64,000 nucleotides of DNA, taken from contig JAGUCH010000007.1 of assembly GCA_019096065.1 (NCBI GenBank), positions 84,501 through 148,500 of the forward strand. Direction: 5' to 3'. This stretch comes from Paracyclopina nana (taxonomy: Eukaryota; Arthropoda; Copepoda; Cyclopoida; Cyclopettidae). Positions 1 through 11,774 of the stretch are shown here, in pieces. The translations under genes and the position numbers were made by a program. Position 1 is the stretch's first letter, and each line of letters opens with the position of its first letter. Below the pieces are notes generated by a model. The model was not told the DNA's origin, ran no database searches, and was given only the letters and a program-made list of their open reading frames with translations.

Positions 1-2214
1 CATGTTTGTACATTGGTTGGACTGGTCATAGTTCCTAAACTTGAGCCTCAACTTGTGGCCATTGGTGCCATGTCCAGCTGTCAAGGCATTGATGGTCCCC
101 AAGAGGACGCCAATGGGATGGCGACCACAGATCGTGTTCATGTACTTTTTCAAGTACGCAGAAAAACCCTCATGGTCCAAACGCTCAATAATCTCCATGC
201 CCTGAAATTGGCAATTATCAGTCTAAGACATTGCGTATTTGATAGCCTACTAAAAGAATATTTAAATGTTTGTTGCAAATTTTCAATCAACTCAAAGTGT
301 TTGGTCCCATTTAAAAGTCATAGAAAACCATTAAAAAGTCATAAGTTCATTGAAAAAGTTATTTTAAAGCACATTTTAAGTTATTTTAAAGCACATTTAA
401 AGTTATTTTAAAGCACATTTAAAGTTATTTTAAAGCACATTTAAAGTCATTTTTTTAAGTCCATTCAAAAAGTTATTTTAAAGTACATTCAAAAAGTTAT
501 TTTAAAACACATTTAAAGTTATCTTAAAGCACATTTAAAGTCATTTTAAAATCCACTTAAAAAGTTATTTTAAAGTCCAGTCAAAAAAATATTTAAACTC
601 TCATTTAAAGTCATAAAAAAGTCATAAAAAAGTCATAAAAAAGTCATTAAAAAGTCGATTAAAAAGTCCATTTACAAAGTTATTTTAAATTCCATTAAAA
701 AAGCCATTTTAAATTCTATTAAAAAAATCATTTTAAAGTCCATTCAAAAAGTCATTATTAAGTTCATTCTAAATAAAACCATTAAATCTGGTCAAAAGGT
801 CATTTTAAGCATGCAAAAGACAAGTACCATGTGGTCCAAGGCCTTGATGGATTGGTGGATTTGGCCCTTGGTCTCATCAAAGTAGGTGTACCTAAAGCGG
901 TCACCCCAGTGGCAAAAGTCCGAAGAGATGATGAACAAGTTGGTGGGATCAGCCAAGTATTTGGCAAAAATCTGGCCATACTTGGCCTCCTTGTCAGCCG
1001 AAATGGAGCCGACCAAGACTGGCACCACGGTGAACTGGTCACGTTTGCTGGCCATCACTTTGGCAACATAGGGCAGGTGCATCTCAATGCTATGCTCGGC
1101 CTCATCAGCATCCAGAGACATGACCTCGAAGGCTCCAGTGGCAAGCAGTTCCTCAGAGATTCCTCGGTCAACCTGCAAGATTTTGTATTTGAAACATGTA
1201 TGCGGCTAAAGTCAATTTCAAGCCTGACAAATAATTTCCAGTCTAACAATTTCAAGTCTGGATAACTAATGTCAAGTCTGGAAAATATTTCAAGTCTGGA
1301 AAACTAATGTCAAGTCTAGAAAACAATTTCAAGTCTAGAAAACAATTTCAAGTCTGCATTTACCAATGTCAAGACCAAGAGGTCAAGACTAGAAAAGAAA
1401 AAAGTCTGGAAAACAATTTCAAGTCTGGAAAACAATTTCAAGTATGGAAAACAATTTCAAGTATGGAAAACAATTTCAAGTATGGAAAACAATTACAAGT
1501 ATGGAAACCAATTTCAAGTCTGGAAAACAATTTCAAGTATGGAAACCAATTTCAAGTATGGAAACCAATTACAAGTCAGGAAAACAATTTCAAGTCAGGA
1601 AACCAATTTCAAGTCTGGAAAACTTATGTCAAGTCTGGAAAACCATTTCAAGTCCGGAAACAAATGTCAAGTCTGGAAAGCCAATGTCAAGCCTGGAAAA
1701 TAATTTCAAGTCTGGATAACTAATGTCAAATCTAGAAAACAAATGTCAAGTCTGGAAAGCCAATTTCAAGTCTAGAAAACTAATGTCAAGCCTGGAAAAC
1801 CAATGTCAAGTCTGGAAACTTCTTTGACTGCGTTGTTACAAAGGTCATTGGAAGCTTCCTCATTATCTGAAATTGGTTTGGATGACAAGCAAAATGTCCC
1901 AAAATAATTACAGTAAGGTCATAGATGGGCGTGGCATATTTGGTGCAGTCGGACACAGCACAGCCATTGAGTCGGTAGTGGTGAGAAGGGCCAAGGATGA
2001 AGACCCTCTGCACGTGAGTGGGGTCAATTTGGTTGTAGGCATGAGCCGCGCAAGCTCCGCTGTAGCGATATCCAGCATGTGGTCCAATGATTGCCCTGGC
2101 TGGAATGCTTTCGCAAGGCCCAGCCCTTTGCAACCAGTTGTCCAGCTCCCTTGACAACTCGTTGCCATTGGAGGTGTACCAAGATCCAGCATGGGTTGCT
2201 CTCCGCGTCGCCAT
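1..2214 (-). CDS. MEMO1: MEMO1 family protein (3' end beyond window)
   Basis: Three coding exons are visible on the minus strand: 2214-1912, 1172-828 and 201-1, all phase 0 with GT-AG introns; the last exon runs off the left edge. The first exon begins [15 protein letters not shown] and carries the conserved GPHAGY and GPSHH histidine motifs; exon 2 has [16 protein letters not shown] and SSDFCHWG motifs; exon 3 contains [13 protein letters not shown]. This is the MEMO/AMMECR-like dioxygenase fold family, a cytoplasmic protein linked in animals to ErbB2-driven motility, copper binding and redox control. The frame stays open 37 codons upstream of the chosen Met (to 2325), but alignment with the family supports starting at 2214; the extension probably lies in a 5' UTR exon whose acceptor is near 2317. 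Both visible introns are filled with tandem repeats. Identity is confident; the terminal residues cannot be seen. Confidence 0.93.
300..790. repeat. Minisatellite in MEMO1 intron 2
   Basis: Degenerate AT-rich tandem repeat. The repeated phrase is close to AGTTATTTTAAAGCACATTT, unit about 20-21 bp, becoming shorter and more irregular (AAAAAGTCAT runs) toward 650. It fills nearly all of the intron between MEMO1 exons 2 and 3. Confidence 0.85.
1215..1825. repeat. Minisatellite in MEMO1 intron 1
   Basis: Tandem repeat with a unit close to CAATTTCAAGTCTGGAAAA (19 bp) and variants (TATGGAAAC, CTAATGTCAAG). The long plus-strand reading frames across it are by-products of repeat phase and are not genes. 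Confidence 0.9.
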
Positions 2215-3455
2215 TTCCACGCTCAAGTCCTTGTAGAAGGCTCCCTCGGGGTAATCCGGATGATGATCCAAAAGTGTCAGCCACTCAGCAGCCCTTCGCA
2301 ACCGATTGCTCAACCTGGAAATCAACCTGAATATGATTAAATGAAACTATTAAAGTCTTGACAATGAGGCTTGTAAGGCTTAAAAATTAGATGAGCTCAA
2401 AAATGGGGAAAAAATGCGTTGAACAATCTCTTTAAGAGTCTTAAAAAACGAGCCCAGAATAGCTGAAATAGTTGAAAAATGAGGCAAAAAGGCTCCAGAA
2501 TGAGAAAAACGGCCTTTAATGTAATTACCGCTTTCGAAACGCAATGATGCAGATTTGTGGTCACTTTTCACTCCTTTGATTTGGCGACTTTTTCTGTGCC
2601 TCAACCTGGAACAAAGCAAGTGTAAAAGCCCAATAACAACTCTGGCCTTACGCTGAAAAAGGCCAAAAATGACAAAAAGAACTTGGAAGAAAATAAGAGT
2701 ACCAAGTTATCAGCGGTTCGTTGACTAGAGTTGAGATTTGTTTTGCCCGTGGCGATTTGACGAGTTTTTTAAAGACCCCGAATCTTTGGTGAAAGTCAGC
2801 CGAGAAGAAAACAGATGATTTTGTTGCCAAGCGGACAATGAACCCAAATTAGAGTTTCTTACTTGCAAAAGCGAAATAAAAATTACTCATTATCTCTTTT
2901 AAGGTAAGATCAAGCGCATAAACCTTTGATTTGGCGAGTTTTTTATCGCGTTCTCTTCTATATAAAAATCCAATGTTTATAAAAGTGAGCCAACATTTTT
3001 AAGGCAAACTACTTTTTCAATTTGAACTATAACTCTCATTTTAATGACAGTTTCAACCAAGATATTGATGAAAAAGGCAAAAATATTTTTGTTTTTAAGT
3101 AATATTTTGTAAAAGTGACATTTTCATTTGATTTAAATATTTTTTTAATACTAACCCATTTAGTTTGACTTGTTTTTTCGATCTTCTTCTCTAGCACCGA
3201 GAAGCTAAATTCGGGGCATTTTTCCCGCATTTCATTCTAATTTGTAAAGTCCTCAATTAAAAGGTTGTGTAAAACTACGAAACTAATACATAAAATCAAT
3301 TTAAAAACCGTTAAAATCCCATCAAAAGATAGAAAAACCAACTTTCAATTGCTGTTTGCCATTCGATATTTTTGAGGGCTCTTTTCGATCCATTTCTTGA
3401 AGGAAATCGCCATTGTAAACAGTTGTCCTTTGAGTTAACAAAAATTACATAAAAC
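2215..3455. other. Divergent intergenic region MEMO1 / UQCRQ
   Basis: About 1.2 kb between two head-to-head genes. It should hold the 5' UTRs and promoters of both. Candidate splice acceptors for a MEMO1 5' UTR exon lie near 2317 and 2606 on the minus strand. No further gene, RNA or repeat array was recognised; short reading frames here show no family resemblance. Confidence 0.5.
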
Positions 3456-4068
3456 ATGAAGATCACCGAGGTGTTGAATGGCGCCAAATTCGGCCAGTTG
3501 TCCACTGTGCGCGGTGTGACCAAATATCACCTTTCGCCTTTTGAGCAGCGAGCTTTCGCGGGCGCCATTTCCAAGGGATTGCCAAACATTTTCTGGAGGT
3601 TTCGACAAAATGTCTTCTACTGGGCACCTCGTAAGTTCTTTTCTGGCAATCAGACCTAAGTCCTAATGACTAAGATCCACTGAAGCATTAATTCATATAC
3701 ACTTCTTACTGAGGCTTATTTTAAGTACTTCTTGAGGTTTTTTTGGAAATTAAGTTTTCAAGTAAATAGGGTCTAATGTTTTAGTCCTACAAATAACAGA
3801 TCTGGATCTACTCAAGAGAAAGTAATTGTCAATTATAACTGTCATTAAGTCTGCCTAAGTTTTAGATTTGAAGATCTAAAAGCCTTTTCAGTTGGTGTAG
3901 CTTAGAATTTCCGAGTTAGATCTTAATTCTAGAGTTGGACTGTTTTGAAAGACTTTTTTATTTTATTTTCCAGCCTTCTTGATTGGTTACCTCGTGTACG
4001 ATATGGTGGAGAAAGAGCATACCAGACTGCAAAGGAAACAGCCCGGAGAATTCGACCATGAGAAGTGA
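3456..4068 (+). CDS. UQCRQ: Cytochrome b-c1 complex subunit 8 (QP-C)
   Basis: Two exons, 3456-3630 and 3974-4068 (175 + 95 nt), encode 89 residues; the donor is CTC|GTAAGT and the acceptor TTTTCCAG. The protein has the family signature LSPFEQRAFAGAISKGLPN followed by a single hydrophobic helix (PFLIGYLVYDMVEKEH) encoded mostly by exon 2. It is the small single-pass subunit of mitochondrial complex III that contacts the ubiquinone site region. Vertebrate subunit 8 is about 82 residues, so the length fits. The start ATG follows an AAAAC context and is the first ATG of the exon. It lies divergently from MEMO1 and converges with the downstream RCC1-BTB gene, 239 bp away. Confidence 0.93.
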
Positions 4069-4307
4069 ACCCAAAAATAGAAGTCATTAGAGCCTTGAAA
4101 TACACTCGTAGTTAACACTATCAAGCTCATAATTAATATCTAAATAGTATTTTTACAAATACTTAAGATAGCAAATAAGGTGGGGTAATGTGAAAACATT
4201 TTTTTATTATGTATATAGTTTTGAAGCAGAATTGAGTGAGTAGGTCTTAAAAATATGTTCTTTGGTCGTAAAACTTAAAACTTGCATGGCTTCATAGGCT
4301 TATTTCA

Positions 4308-5965
4308 TTAGCAGGCTGCCATTTTTTCCAGAAAAGCCTTGGCAGCTTCATCATCCAGATTGGACAAGGCTCCAGATTCAGCAATCTTGTCCAAGTTTGC
4401 CACAGAAAAGTCAAAGCAGGATTGCTCCAATGTTTTTGCCTCGTATTTGAGGGCTACAGTGTAGAGCAGGGGCGCATTGGCCACATCAATTTCATTCAGT
4501 AAAAGTAGTTCGCATTCCTTTGTCAATTCTAGTTCTAGGTAGGAATGGGCCAAGTCGAGAAGCTCAATGATCTCCTCCAACGATTCCAATTCAACCTCTT
4601 CCGCGTACAAGTAGTAAAGGAAAGCTTTGTAGACAGGGTAGGACACTTGATTAATCAGGATTGGCTTGCCAGTGGTGTCATGCCAACATTTCTTGAACAT
4701 GGTGCGGAAGTGCTCACACCTGACCATAAGTATCTCTTTGAACGCATGAAGCTCTTGTCCATCAATGATGAACGTGACATTTGACATTTCTTTGTTGTTG
4801 AATGCCATCTTGTAATGAGCCTTCAGCGAGTTGGCTCGATTTTCACTGAACGCAATTTGGCCAGGGTAGAAGGAGGATTTTGAGTGGCGCCAAAAGGCCT
4901 CTGCGAAGCTCTTGCACCAAGTTTTCATGGGTCTTTTCACACTGCCGCTCTTCGTGGCTCCCCAAATGTAGCAAGTTTTGGTCGCACAGCTGATGGCAGA
5001 TAACATGTTTGACCACTGAAACAGTGCTATGTCGCAGAATGGGCCTTCCTCTTCGGCAATCCTGCATGGAAAATGAGATTCTTCAAAGTTTCCGTTGCCC
5101 AGGTGGCCAACTTCATCAATTCCCCATGAATAGAGGTGCCCAGAGTCAGATAAGGCCAGCGCATTGTAATATCCGCATGCAACTTTTGCAATGACTTGTC
5201 CCTCCAATGCTTTCACATGACAAGGAGTGGACACGAATTCCTGCTTATGCCCAAGACCAAGTTGGCCAAAGTCATTTCTTCCCCAACTGAAGATTTCTCC
5301 AGTGTTGAGCAGCATCATTGAGAAATGGAATCCGCTTGCCACTTGAACAGGAAACGAGCGGGGAAACATGGCAGTTGGTGCATAATTCACTCTCTGGGGG
5401 ACCAAACAGCCATAATTTTGTGTGCCATCACCAAGCTGGCCACAGTTATTCAGTCCAAAAGCAAAAACCTCAGCATCTTGAGTGAGAGTCAAGCTATTGA
5501 CATACAATTGTTCATGACATAATCAAATTAAAATCTGACAATTTACCTATGCGAAAATCCACTAGCAATCATCGCCATTCTTTTGCCTTGGAGCCCTTCA
5601 ACCAAGGCTGGAGTAAAATTCCTTATTGAGCTGTTGTTTCCCAACTGTCCGTAGTCATTTCCACCCCAAGAATACACGTTTCCATTTTCGGAAATTGCCA
5701 AAGCATGAAGATATCCAAAGCTGAAGGAAACAATTTCCTTGTTGCAGAGTGCATCAACTCTCCGGGGCTCAGTCGAAGACTCCTTGTCACCAACTCCATG
5801 CTGACCATTTTCATTTGGACCGATTGCATAGACTTGATCATCGAATGTAATGAGCAGGGCGTCATTTTCTTGCCAAGTGAATGAAACCAGCTTGATTGTG
5901 GCAAGGAATTCCTCATCAACGTCCTTGAAAGTGTCAATCTTTTTCAATTTTCTAGGATCATCCAT
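4308..5965 (-). CDS. RCC1 and BTB domain protein, paralogue 1
   Basis: Two exons, 5965-5547 and 5493-4308, separated by a 53 nt intron (phase 2), encode 534 residues. Residues about 1-330 carry RCC1-type repeats (for example VYSWGGNDYGQLGNN, FSWGRNDFGQLGLG, LYSWGIDEVGHLGNG), forming a beta-propeller. A BTB/POZ domain follows (MSNVTFIIDGQELHAFKEIL ... CEHFRTMF), then a BACK-like helical tail. The domain order matches RCBTB1/2-type proteins, which usually act as Cul3 adaptor candidates. An ATG 15 nt upstream (5980) is in frame, but 5965 has a GCCATGG context and gives an exon 1 of exactly 419 nt, the same as the paralogue at 17.7-19.4 kb. It converges on UQCRQ. The one-to-one orthologue is unclear, so no symbol is given. 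Confidence 0.9.
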
Positions 5966-6794
5966 GGCCTTCTCATACATGAACTAAACTGAGATGTTCA
6001 TTAAATATTTAATGAATATTACATAAAATATATAACCTGAAATTAGTTTGAAATCTTGCTGCTCTTTTGTAGCTTTGTTTGCATCCTCCAAAATGGATCA
6101 AAAAAGGGCACGATCCGTCTAAAATTTCTATTCAAAACGGTATCAAAATTAAAAAATCTATGTAAAAAAATAATTTAGCCACAAAATAATTTAAAATTGG
6201 TCTTGAGCATTGAGTAGGCCTTAATTTGAAGCCCTAATGAAATCGACAAATACTAAGAATTCTTGAGTCGATCTTAATCACAACAAATTCAGTCATAGAT
6301 TTTCTAAGTAATTCATTGCAATTTAACAAGATTGAACATTCTATATTCTATTTTATATTCATAACATATTATTAATTTTTCATAAATATCTTTTTTCATT
6401 AATGTGACCTCTATCGACGCATTAGAATTTGGGCACAAAGGCTGTCAAAAGTAAAGAGCGCTACGCAAAAAAGATCATACTTGCTGATTTATTTCTTTTT
6501 TGACGTAGCGCGCGACAAAGCACAAAGAGAGTTTAACAGCTTTTTTTAAGGCGCAAAATTCCAAAAAAAGACTCAATTTCAGCGCTGAATACATGAAAAA
6601 ACTGCGCAAAAAAGGCGGAAATAAAATATTGAAAATACGCGTAATTTTTCTTATTTTTTCAAATTCCGTTAATTTTCCCATTTTTGGTGTTTCTTCGTTG
6701 AGATTAGAGAAGATCGACTTGTTCGCTCGATCCCTCATGAAAATAAAACGTCATTTCTGCGATCTGCGAAGCAAAAGTTGAGTGTAATTTTTTG
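5966..6794. other. Divergent intergenic region RCC1-BTB 1 / WIPI2
   Basis: About 830 bp of AT-rich sequence between head-to-head genes, presumably two promoters and the WIPI2 5' UTR. No gene or structured RNA was recognised. Confidence 0.45.
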
Positions 6795-9700
6795 ATGTCT
6801 GGCAGCAGCGAAAATCCGGGAAATGTGTTGAGTCAAAGATTTCTCGGTTTGATGCTCAATTATCCGCAAGCTGCAGTGAACAGTTCAATAGCGAAAATGA
6901 CTCATGAGCCCACTGAGCCGATCCATGAGCTGGTTTTCGCCAGCTTCAACCAGGACACAACCTCCTTGGCCGTGGGCACTCCCAATGGGTACAAGTTGTA
7001 CTCGCTGTCCACCACGGACACCCTTGAGCCAATCTATGCAACAAGTAAAAAGCTTATCAATTTTTAGCCCATGTTTTCAATTTTAAGCCAAGGTTTTCAA
7101 GTTAAGCCAAGGTTTTCAATTTTAGCCAAGATTTCCTATTTTAAGCCCAGGTTTTCAATTTAAGCCTAGGTTTTCAATTTTTAGCCTAGGTTTTCAATTT
7201 AGGCAAAGGTTTTCAGATTTAAGCCTGAGTTTTCAAGTTGAAGCCAAGGTTTTCAATTTAACCCTTTGTTTTCAGATTTAAGCCAAGGTTTTCAATTTAA
7301 ATTAAGCCTTTGTTTTCAGATTTAAGCCAAGGTTTTCAATTTTAGCCTAGGCTTACAATTTTAAGCCTAGGCTTACAATTTTAAGCCTAGGTTTACAATT
7401 TTAAGCCTAGGTTTACAATTTTAAGCCTAGGTTTTCAATTTTAAGCCAAGGTTTTCAATTTAAGCCTTTGTTTTCAGATTTAAGCCAAGGTTTTTAATTT
7501 AAGCCTATGTTTTCAGATTCAAGCCAAGGCAAGGTTTACAATTTTAAGCCTATTTTTTCTATTTTAAGCCTAAGTTTTCAATTTTAAGCCTAGGTTTTCA
7601 GATTTTTTTGGTTAAGTCTTAGCTTAAGCTCTTAGTTACTTTTAAAAGTAAACAATTATAGATTACATATAAGCCTGAATCTATGTGAATCAAGCATTCA
7701 TTGTCATGAAATTAAGCCCGATTTTCAGTAATATTTTATCTGATCCGTCTCAAATTGAGCCCAGTGTTGAGTTGTTGTTGTTTAAGGCAATTTAAGCCTC
7801 ATTTTATGCAACTTTAGCCGGATTTTATGCAATTTGAGCCTGACTTAATGCAACTTTCGCCTGATTTTATGCAACTCAAGTCTAATTTAGAACTGATTGG
7901 ATGCGATTAATCTTATATTAATTTCTGTTTTCAGCCACGGAAGATGTCTACATTGCTGAAAGGCTTTTCTCGAGCAGCCTTGTGGCCATTGTGACCCAAA
8001 CTGCGCCGAGGAAGCTGAAAGTTTGCCATTTCAAGAAAGGCACTGAGATTTGCAATTACAGCTACACATCGAAAATTCTGGCTGTCAAGATGAACAGAGC
8101 AGTGAGTTAGACCCTTAAATAGGATCTTAATCTAAATTCTGCCCTAATTAGATCTAAATATGTCTAATTCAGATCAAAATCATGTCTTATTCGGATCCAA
8201 ATCATTTCTTATTGATTTCCAAATTTCTACTTTTTGAGATTCTAGTTATGTCTTATTTAGATCTATCTTTATCTTAACTAAGATCTAACTTCTGCCTAAC
8301 CTTTGTCTGTTAAGATCTAAATGGTATCTAATTTGGATCATATACATTTATTGTTTGGATCTTTAATCTTTCTATTTTAGATCCAAATTATGTCTAATTT
8401 GATCTAGATTCTGTCTTATTTGATCTAGATTCTGTCTAATTTGATGCGGATTCTGTCTAATTTGATCCGGATTCTGTCTAATTTGGTCCGGATTCTGTCT
8501 AATTTGATCCGGATTCTGTCTAATTTGATCCGGATTATGTCTAATTTGTGATCATCATTCTGTCTAATTTATCCGGATTCTGTCTAATTTGATTCGGATT
8601 ATGTCTAATTTGATCTGGATTATGTCTAATTTGTGATCATCGTTCTGTCTAATTTGATCCGGATTATGTCTAATTTGTGATCATCGTTCTGTCTAATTTG
8701 AACCGGATTCTGTCTGATTTGATCCGGATTCTGTCTGATTTGATCCGGATTCTGTCTATTTTGATTCAAACCCTCTAATCCTAGCTATTTTCTTGCTGAT
8801 GCAATTGCATCTAACTTTGATCCTAATCATGTTTGTTTTCCAGAGGTTGGTTGTGTGCCTTGAGGAGTCCTTGTTCATCCACAACATCAGGGACATGAAG
8901 GTGCTTCACACAATCAGGGAGACTCCTCCAAATAAAAATGGACTCTGCGCATTGTCCATCGACTCCGATCATTGCTACCTTGCATATCCTGGACATTCGA
9001 GTGTGGGCGAGTTGCAAATATTTGACGCATTGCATTTGGTAACCATTCTTTTTTCACAATTTCTCCTCATTTTTCCCAAATTATCAAAGATTTAATCTTG
9101 TTTTCCACAATTTCTCATTCATTTCTCCCCATTACCAAGTTATTTGCCACAATTGTCTGTAGCTTTATACAGTTCTTCGAATGATTTGTTCCAAATTTCT
9201 GTGAATTTTTATTTATTTTTTTGCTTGCAGACAGCAAGGTCTATGATACCTGCGCACACAGGACAACTGGCTGCGATCCAATTCTCGCCTCAAGGCAATC
9301 GAGTTGCCACTGCATCAGACAAGGGCACTGTGATCAGGATCTTCAATGTGTCGGATGGCACCAAAGTGTACGAGCTTCGTCGTGGCCTCAAGCGGACAGC
9401 CACCATTCACAGCCTCTCCTTTTCACCCTGTGGACACTTTTTGGCCTGCTCATCAAACACAGAGACCATCCACATCTTCAAGCTGGATGACAGGCCTAAA
9501 TCAGAGAGTAGCGAGCCAGTAGCGACAAATGCCATCGCTTCATCTGATTCGTGGATTGGATACCTTGGCAATGTTGTGTCCTCAGTGCCAAACTACCTGC
9601 CCCATCAAGTCACTGATACGCTTTTGCAAGAGAGGGCTTTTGCAACTGTACATCACAACTTGTCGGGCAAGAAGAACATCTGTGCCTTGGCCATGTAAAA

Positions 9701-11439
9701 ATCCTTTAAAAAAACCTAGAAAATCTTGAAGAATTTGTAGAAAATCTCGAAAAATTTGTGGAAAATCTTTAGAAATTGTAGAAAATCTTAAGAATTTGCA
9801 GAAAATCTTGAAGAATTTGTAGAAAATCTTGAAGAATTTGTAGAAAATCTTGAAGAATTTGTAGATAATCTTGAAGAATTTGTAGAAAATCTTGAAGAAT
9901 TTGTAGAAAATCTTTAGAATTTGTAGAAAATCTTTAGAATTTGTAGAAAATCTTTAGAATTTGTAGAAAATCTTTTGAATTTGTAGAAAATCTTTAGAAT
10001 TTGTAGAAAATCTTTAGAATTTGTAGAAAATCTCTAGAATTTGTAGAAAATCTTGAAGAATTTGTAGAAAATCTTTAGAATTTGTAGAAAATCTTGAAAA
10101 ACTAGTAGAAAATCTTTACAATTTGTAGGAAATCTTGAAGAATTTGTACAAAATCTTGAAGAATTTGTAGGAAATCTTGAAGAATTTGTACAAAATCTTT
10201 AGAATTTGTAGAAAATCTTTAGAATTTGTAGAAAATCTTTAGAATTTGTAGAAAATCTTTTGAATTTGTAGAACATCTTTTGAATTTGTAGAAAATCTTT
10301 TGAATTTGTAGAAAATCTTTTGAATTTGTAGAAAATCTTTTGAATTTGTCAAAAATCCTCAGAATTTGTAGAAAACCTTGAAAAACTAGAAGAAAATCTT
10401 TAGAATTTGTAGAAAAACTTTATATTTTCATTGTTTCAGGATCAAGAAGATGCTGAGGCTGCTCATGGCCTCGGAGGACGGCTACCTGTATGTGTACAGT
10501 TTAGACGTGACTGAAGGTGGAGACTGCGCTTTAATTCGACAATTCCACTTGTCGAGCAAAGATGAACCCATTAGTCAACCCAACGAAACTGTGAGAATGG
10601 AGCAGCAAAACTTGGAGGCTGGAGACCAAGTTGATTCGGGGCCAATTCCTGAGAGTAAGCTGCAATCCTAATAAATACCTTTAACCTTGCTTTGCCTCCC
10701 CAACCAAACGTTTGCTTTTTTAGTTGAAATCAGCTATGCTGACAGACTCAAAAACCGCCAGAATCCCTCAGAAATGACTGGTAACTTACACATTTTTAAC
10801 ACACAACCCTCCACTAATTTTGGCCTTTGAATAGTTAACTCTCTTGGTATTATACGCTGAGAGTTTTGTGACGTTTGGTGCACAGACAATCGATATTTAT
10901 TTTTTATAGCCTGCTCTCATGATCATCTAGCAAGGTTGACGAGATGTTCAGCATGTGTGTTAAAATGATTTTAGCTCATCGACTTTACAGCCAATCGATA
11001 CCAAATCCTCAGCATCTAAAAAACCTAGTGGAATCCGGATTTGTGGCTGGATTAAGAAGTCAAGCTTTATTACAGTAAATATTAAATATATATACATGGA
11101 ATATACATACTTTAATAAAGCTTGACTTATATATAAAAACTATTAATCAAATGTGCTAGTTTTTAAGTGTCGTTACAAAGATGCCCCAGAGTTTGTTACA
11201 ATTTGACGTAAGAGTGGATGAGTTTGGGTCATTTGCTCACACTTGCTTGACATCTCTCTAACCTTGATAGATGAAAATGAGCCCAAGCTATTGCGAAGAA
11301 ATAATTATTTATTTTTCTCCCGGCAGATTCTGAAAAGTTCCACGAAATGGCAGCAGCTACGGAATCTCCACCAAAGCAGTGCTTTCTCTTGGACGATGAT
11401 GGTGAATTTCCACCGATGAGCAAGACCAATCAGAAGTAA
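6795..11439 (+). CDS. WIPI2: WIPI2/Atg18 PROPPIN autophagy protein
   Basis: Seven exons: 6795-7044, 7935-8101, 8844-9038, 9231-9694, 10440-10654, 10724-10780 and 11327-11439; the phases join to 486 residues. It is a seven-bladed WD-like propeller that binds PI3P on nascent autophagosomes. Diagnostic stretches are [31 protein letters not shown] and the [10 protein letters not shown] blade. The loop that normally reads FRRG in WIPI1/2/Atg18 reads LRRG (residues 253-256), the form usual in WIPI3/4, although the flanking YE..LKR context and overall sequence are WIPI1/2-like. The C-terminal exons give a low-complexity tail ending [15 protein letters not shown], as in WIPI2. The ATG at 6795 is the first in frame. 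Introns 1, 2 and 4 are packed with minisatellites; intron 5 is only 69 nt. Confidence 0.93.
7050..7620. repeat. Minisatellite in WIPI2 intron 1
   Basis: Tandem array with a unit near TTAAGCCTAGGTTTTCAATT (20 bp) and variants AAGCCAAGGTTTTCAATTT and GCCTTTGTTTTCAGATTTA. It occupies much of intron 1. Confidence 0.9.
8130..8775. repeat. Minisatellite in WIPI2 intron 2
   Basis: Tandem array with a unit near GTCTAATTTGATCCGGATTC (20-21 bp). The centre (8400-8760) is very regular; the left part is degenerate. It fills most of intron 2. Confidence 0.9.
9705..10430. repeat. Minisatellite in WIPI2 intron 4
   Basis: Highly regular array, unit AATTTGTAGAAAATCTTTAG (20 bp), alternating with a variant carrying CTTGAAG. 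It starts within about 10 nt of the 5' splice site and ends close to the next acceptor, so the intron is nearly pure repeat. Confidence 0.93.
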
Positions 11440-11639
11440 AGTTAATAAACATTGTTCATACCTTTTTCCTTCTCCTCAAAATTACTTTCCAAAATTATCC
11501 ATGGTGATTGTGTTCTAATTGCAGCATACAAGCAGATTATCAAGTAATAAAAAATCTTTGGAAAAAAATGTTTTGTTTTTTTGCATGTTAATTTAAAAAA
11601 AAGTCAATTGGAAAATGGAAGCCAACCAAGGCTTTTGGG

Positions 11640-11745
11640 TTACTTCTCTATGTAGGCAATTTGGACATATTGATTATGTCATTGCTCTGCTCAATTTTGC
11701 ACAAATATAAAATCAACATTTTTCAGTTGACAATTGAAGGCTCTG
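11640..11745 (+). promoter_or_regulatory. Conserved upstream block of lectin A
   Basis: This block (GTAGGCAATTTGGACATATT ... CAGTTGACAATTGAAGG) recurs in diverged form at a matching distance upstream of lectins B and C. A TATAAA occurs at 11706 and an initiator-like TCAGTT at 11723, though their spacing (about 19 nt) is shorter than usual. It probably contains the core promoter carried along by the tandem duplication. Confidence 0.45.
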
Positions 11746-11774
11746 AAGAGAAAACTTAAAGGAATAATAAGAAA

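Noticed and set aside
1307-1723. Three overlapping long plus-strand frames of repeated Asn/Phe/Lys/Gln-rich residues
   Set aside because: They are readings of the MEMO1 intron minisatellite; the repeats simply lack stop codons in these frames.
9705-10430. Regular repeats considered as a CRISPR-like array
   Set aside because: Units are contiguous with no unique spacers, and the locus is an intron of an animal gene.
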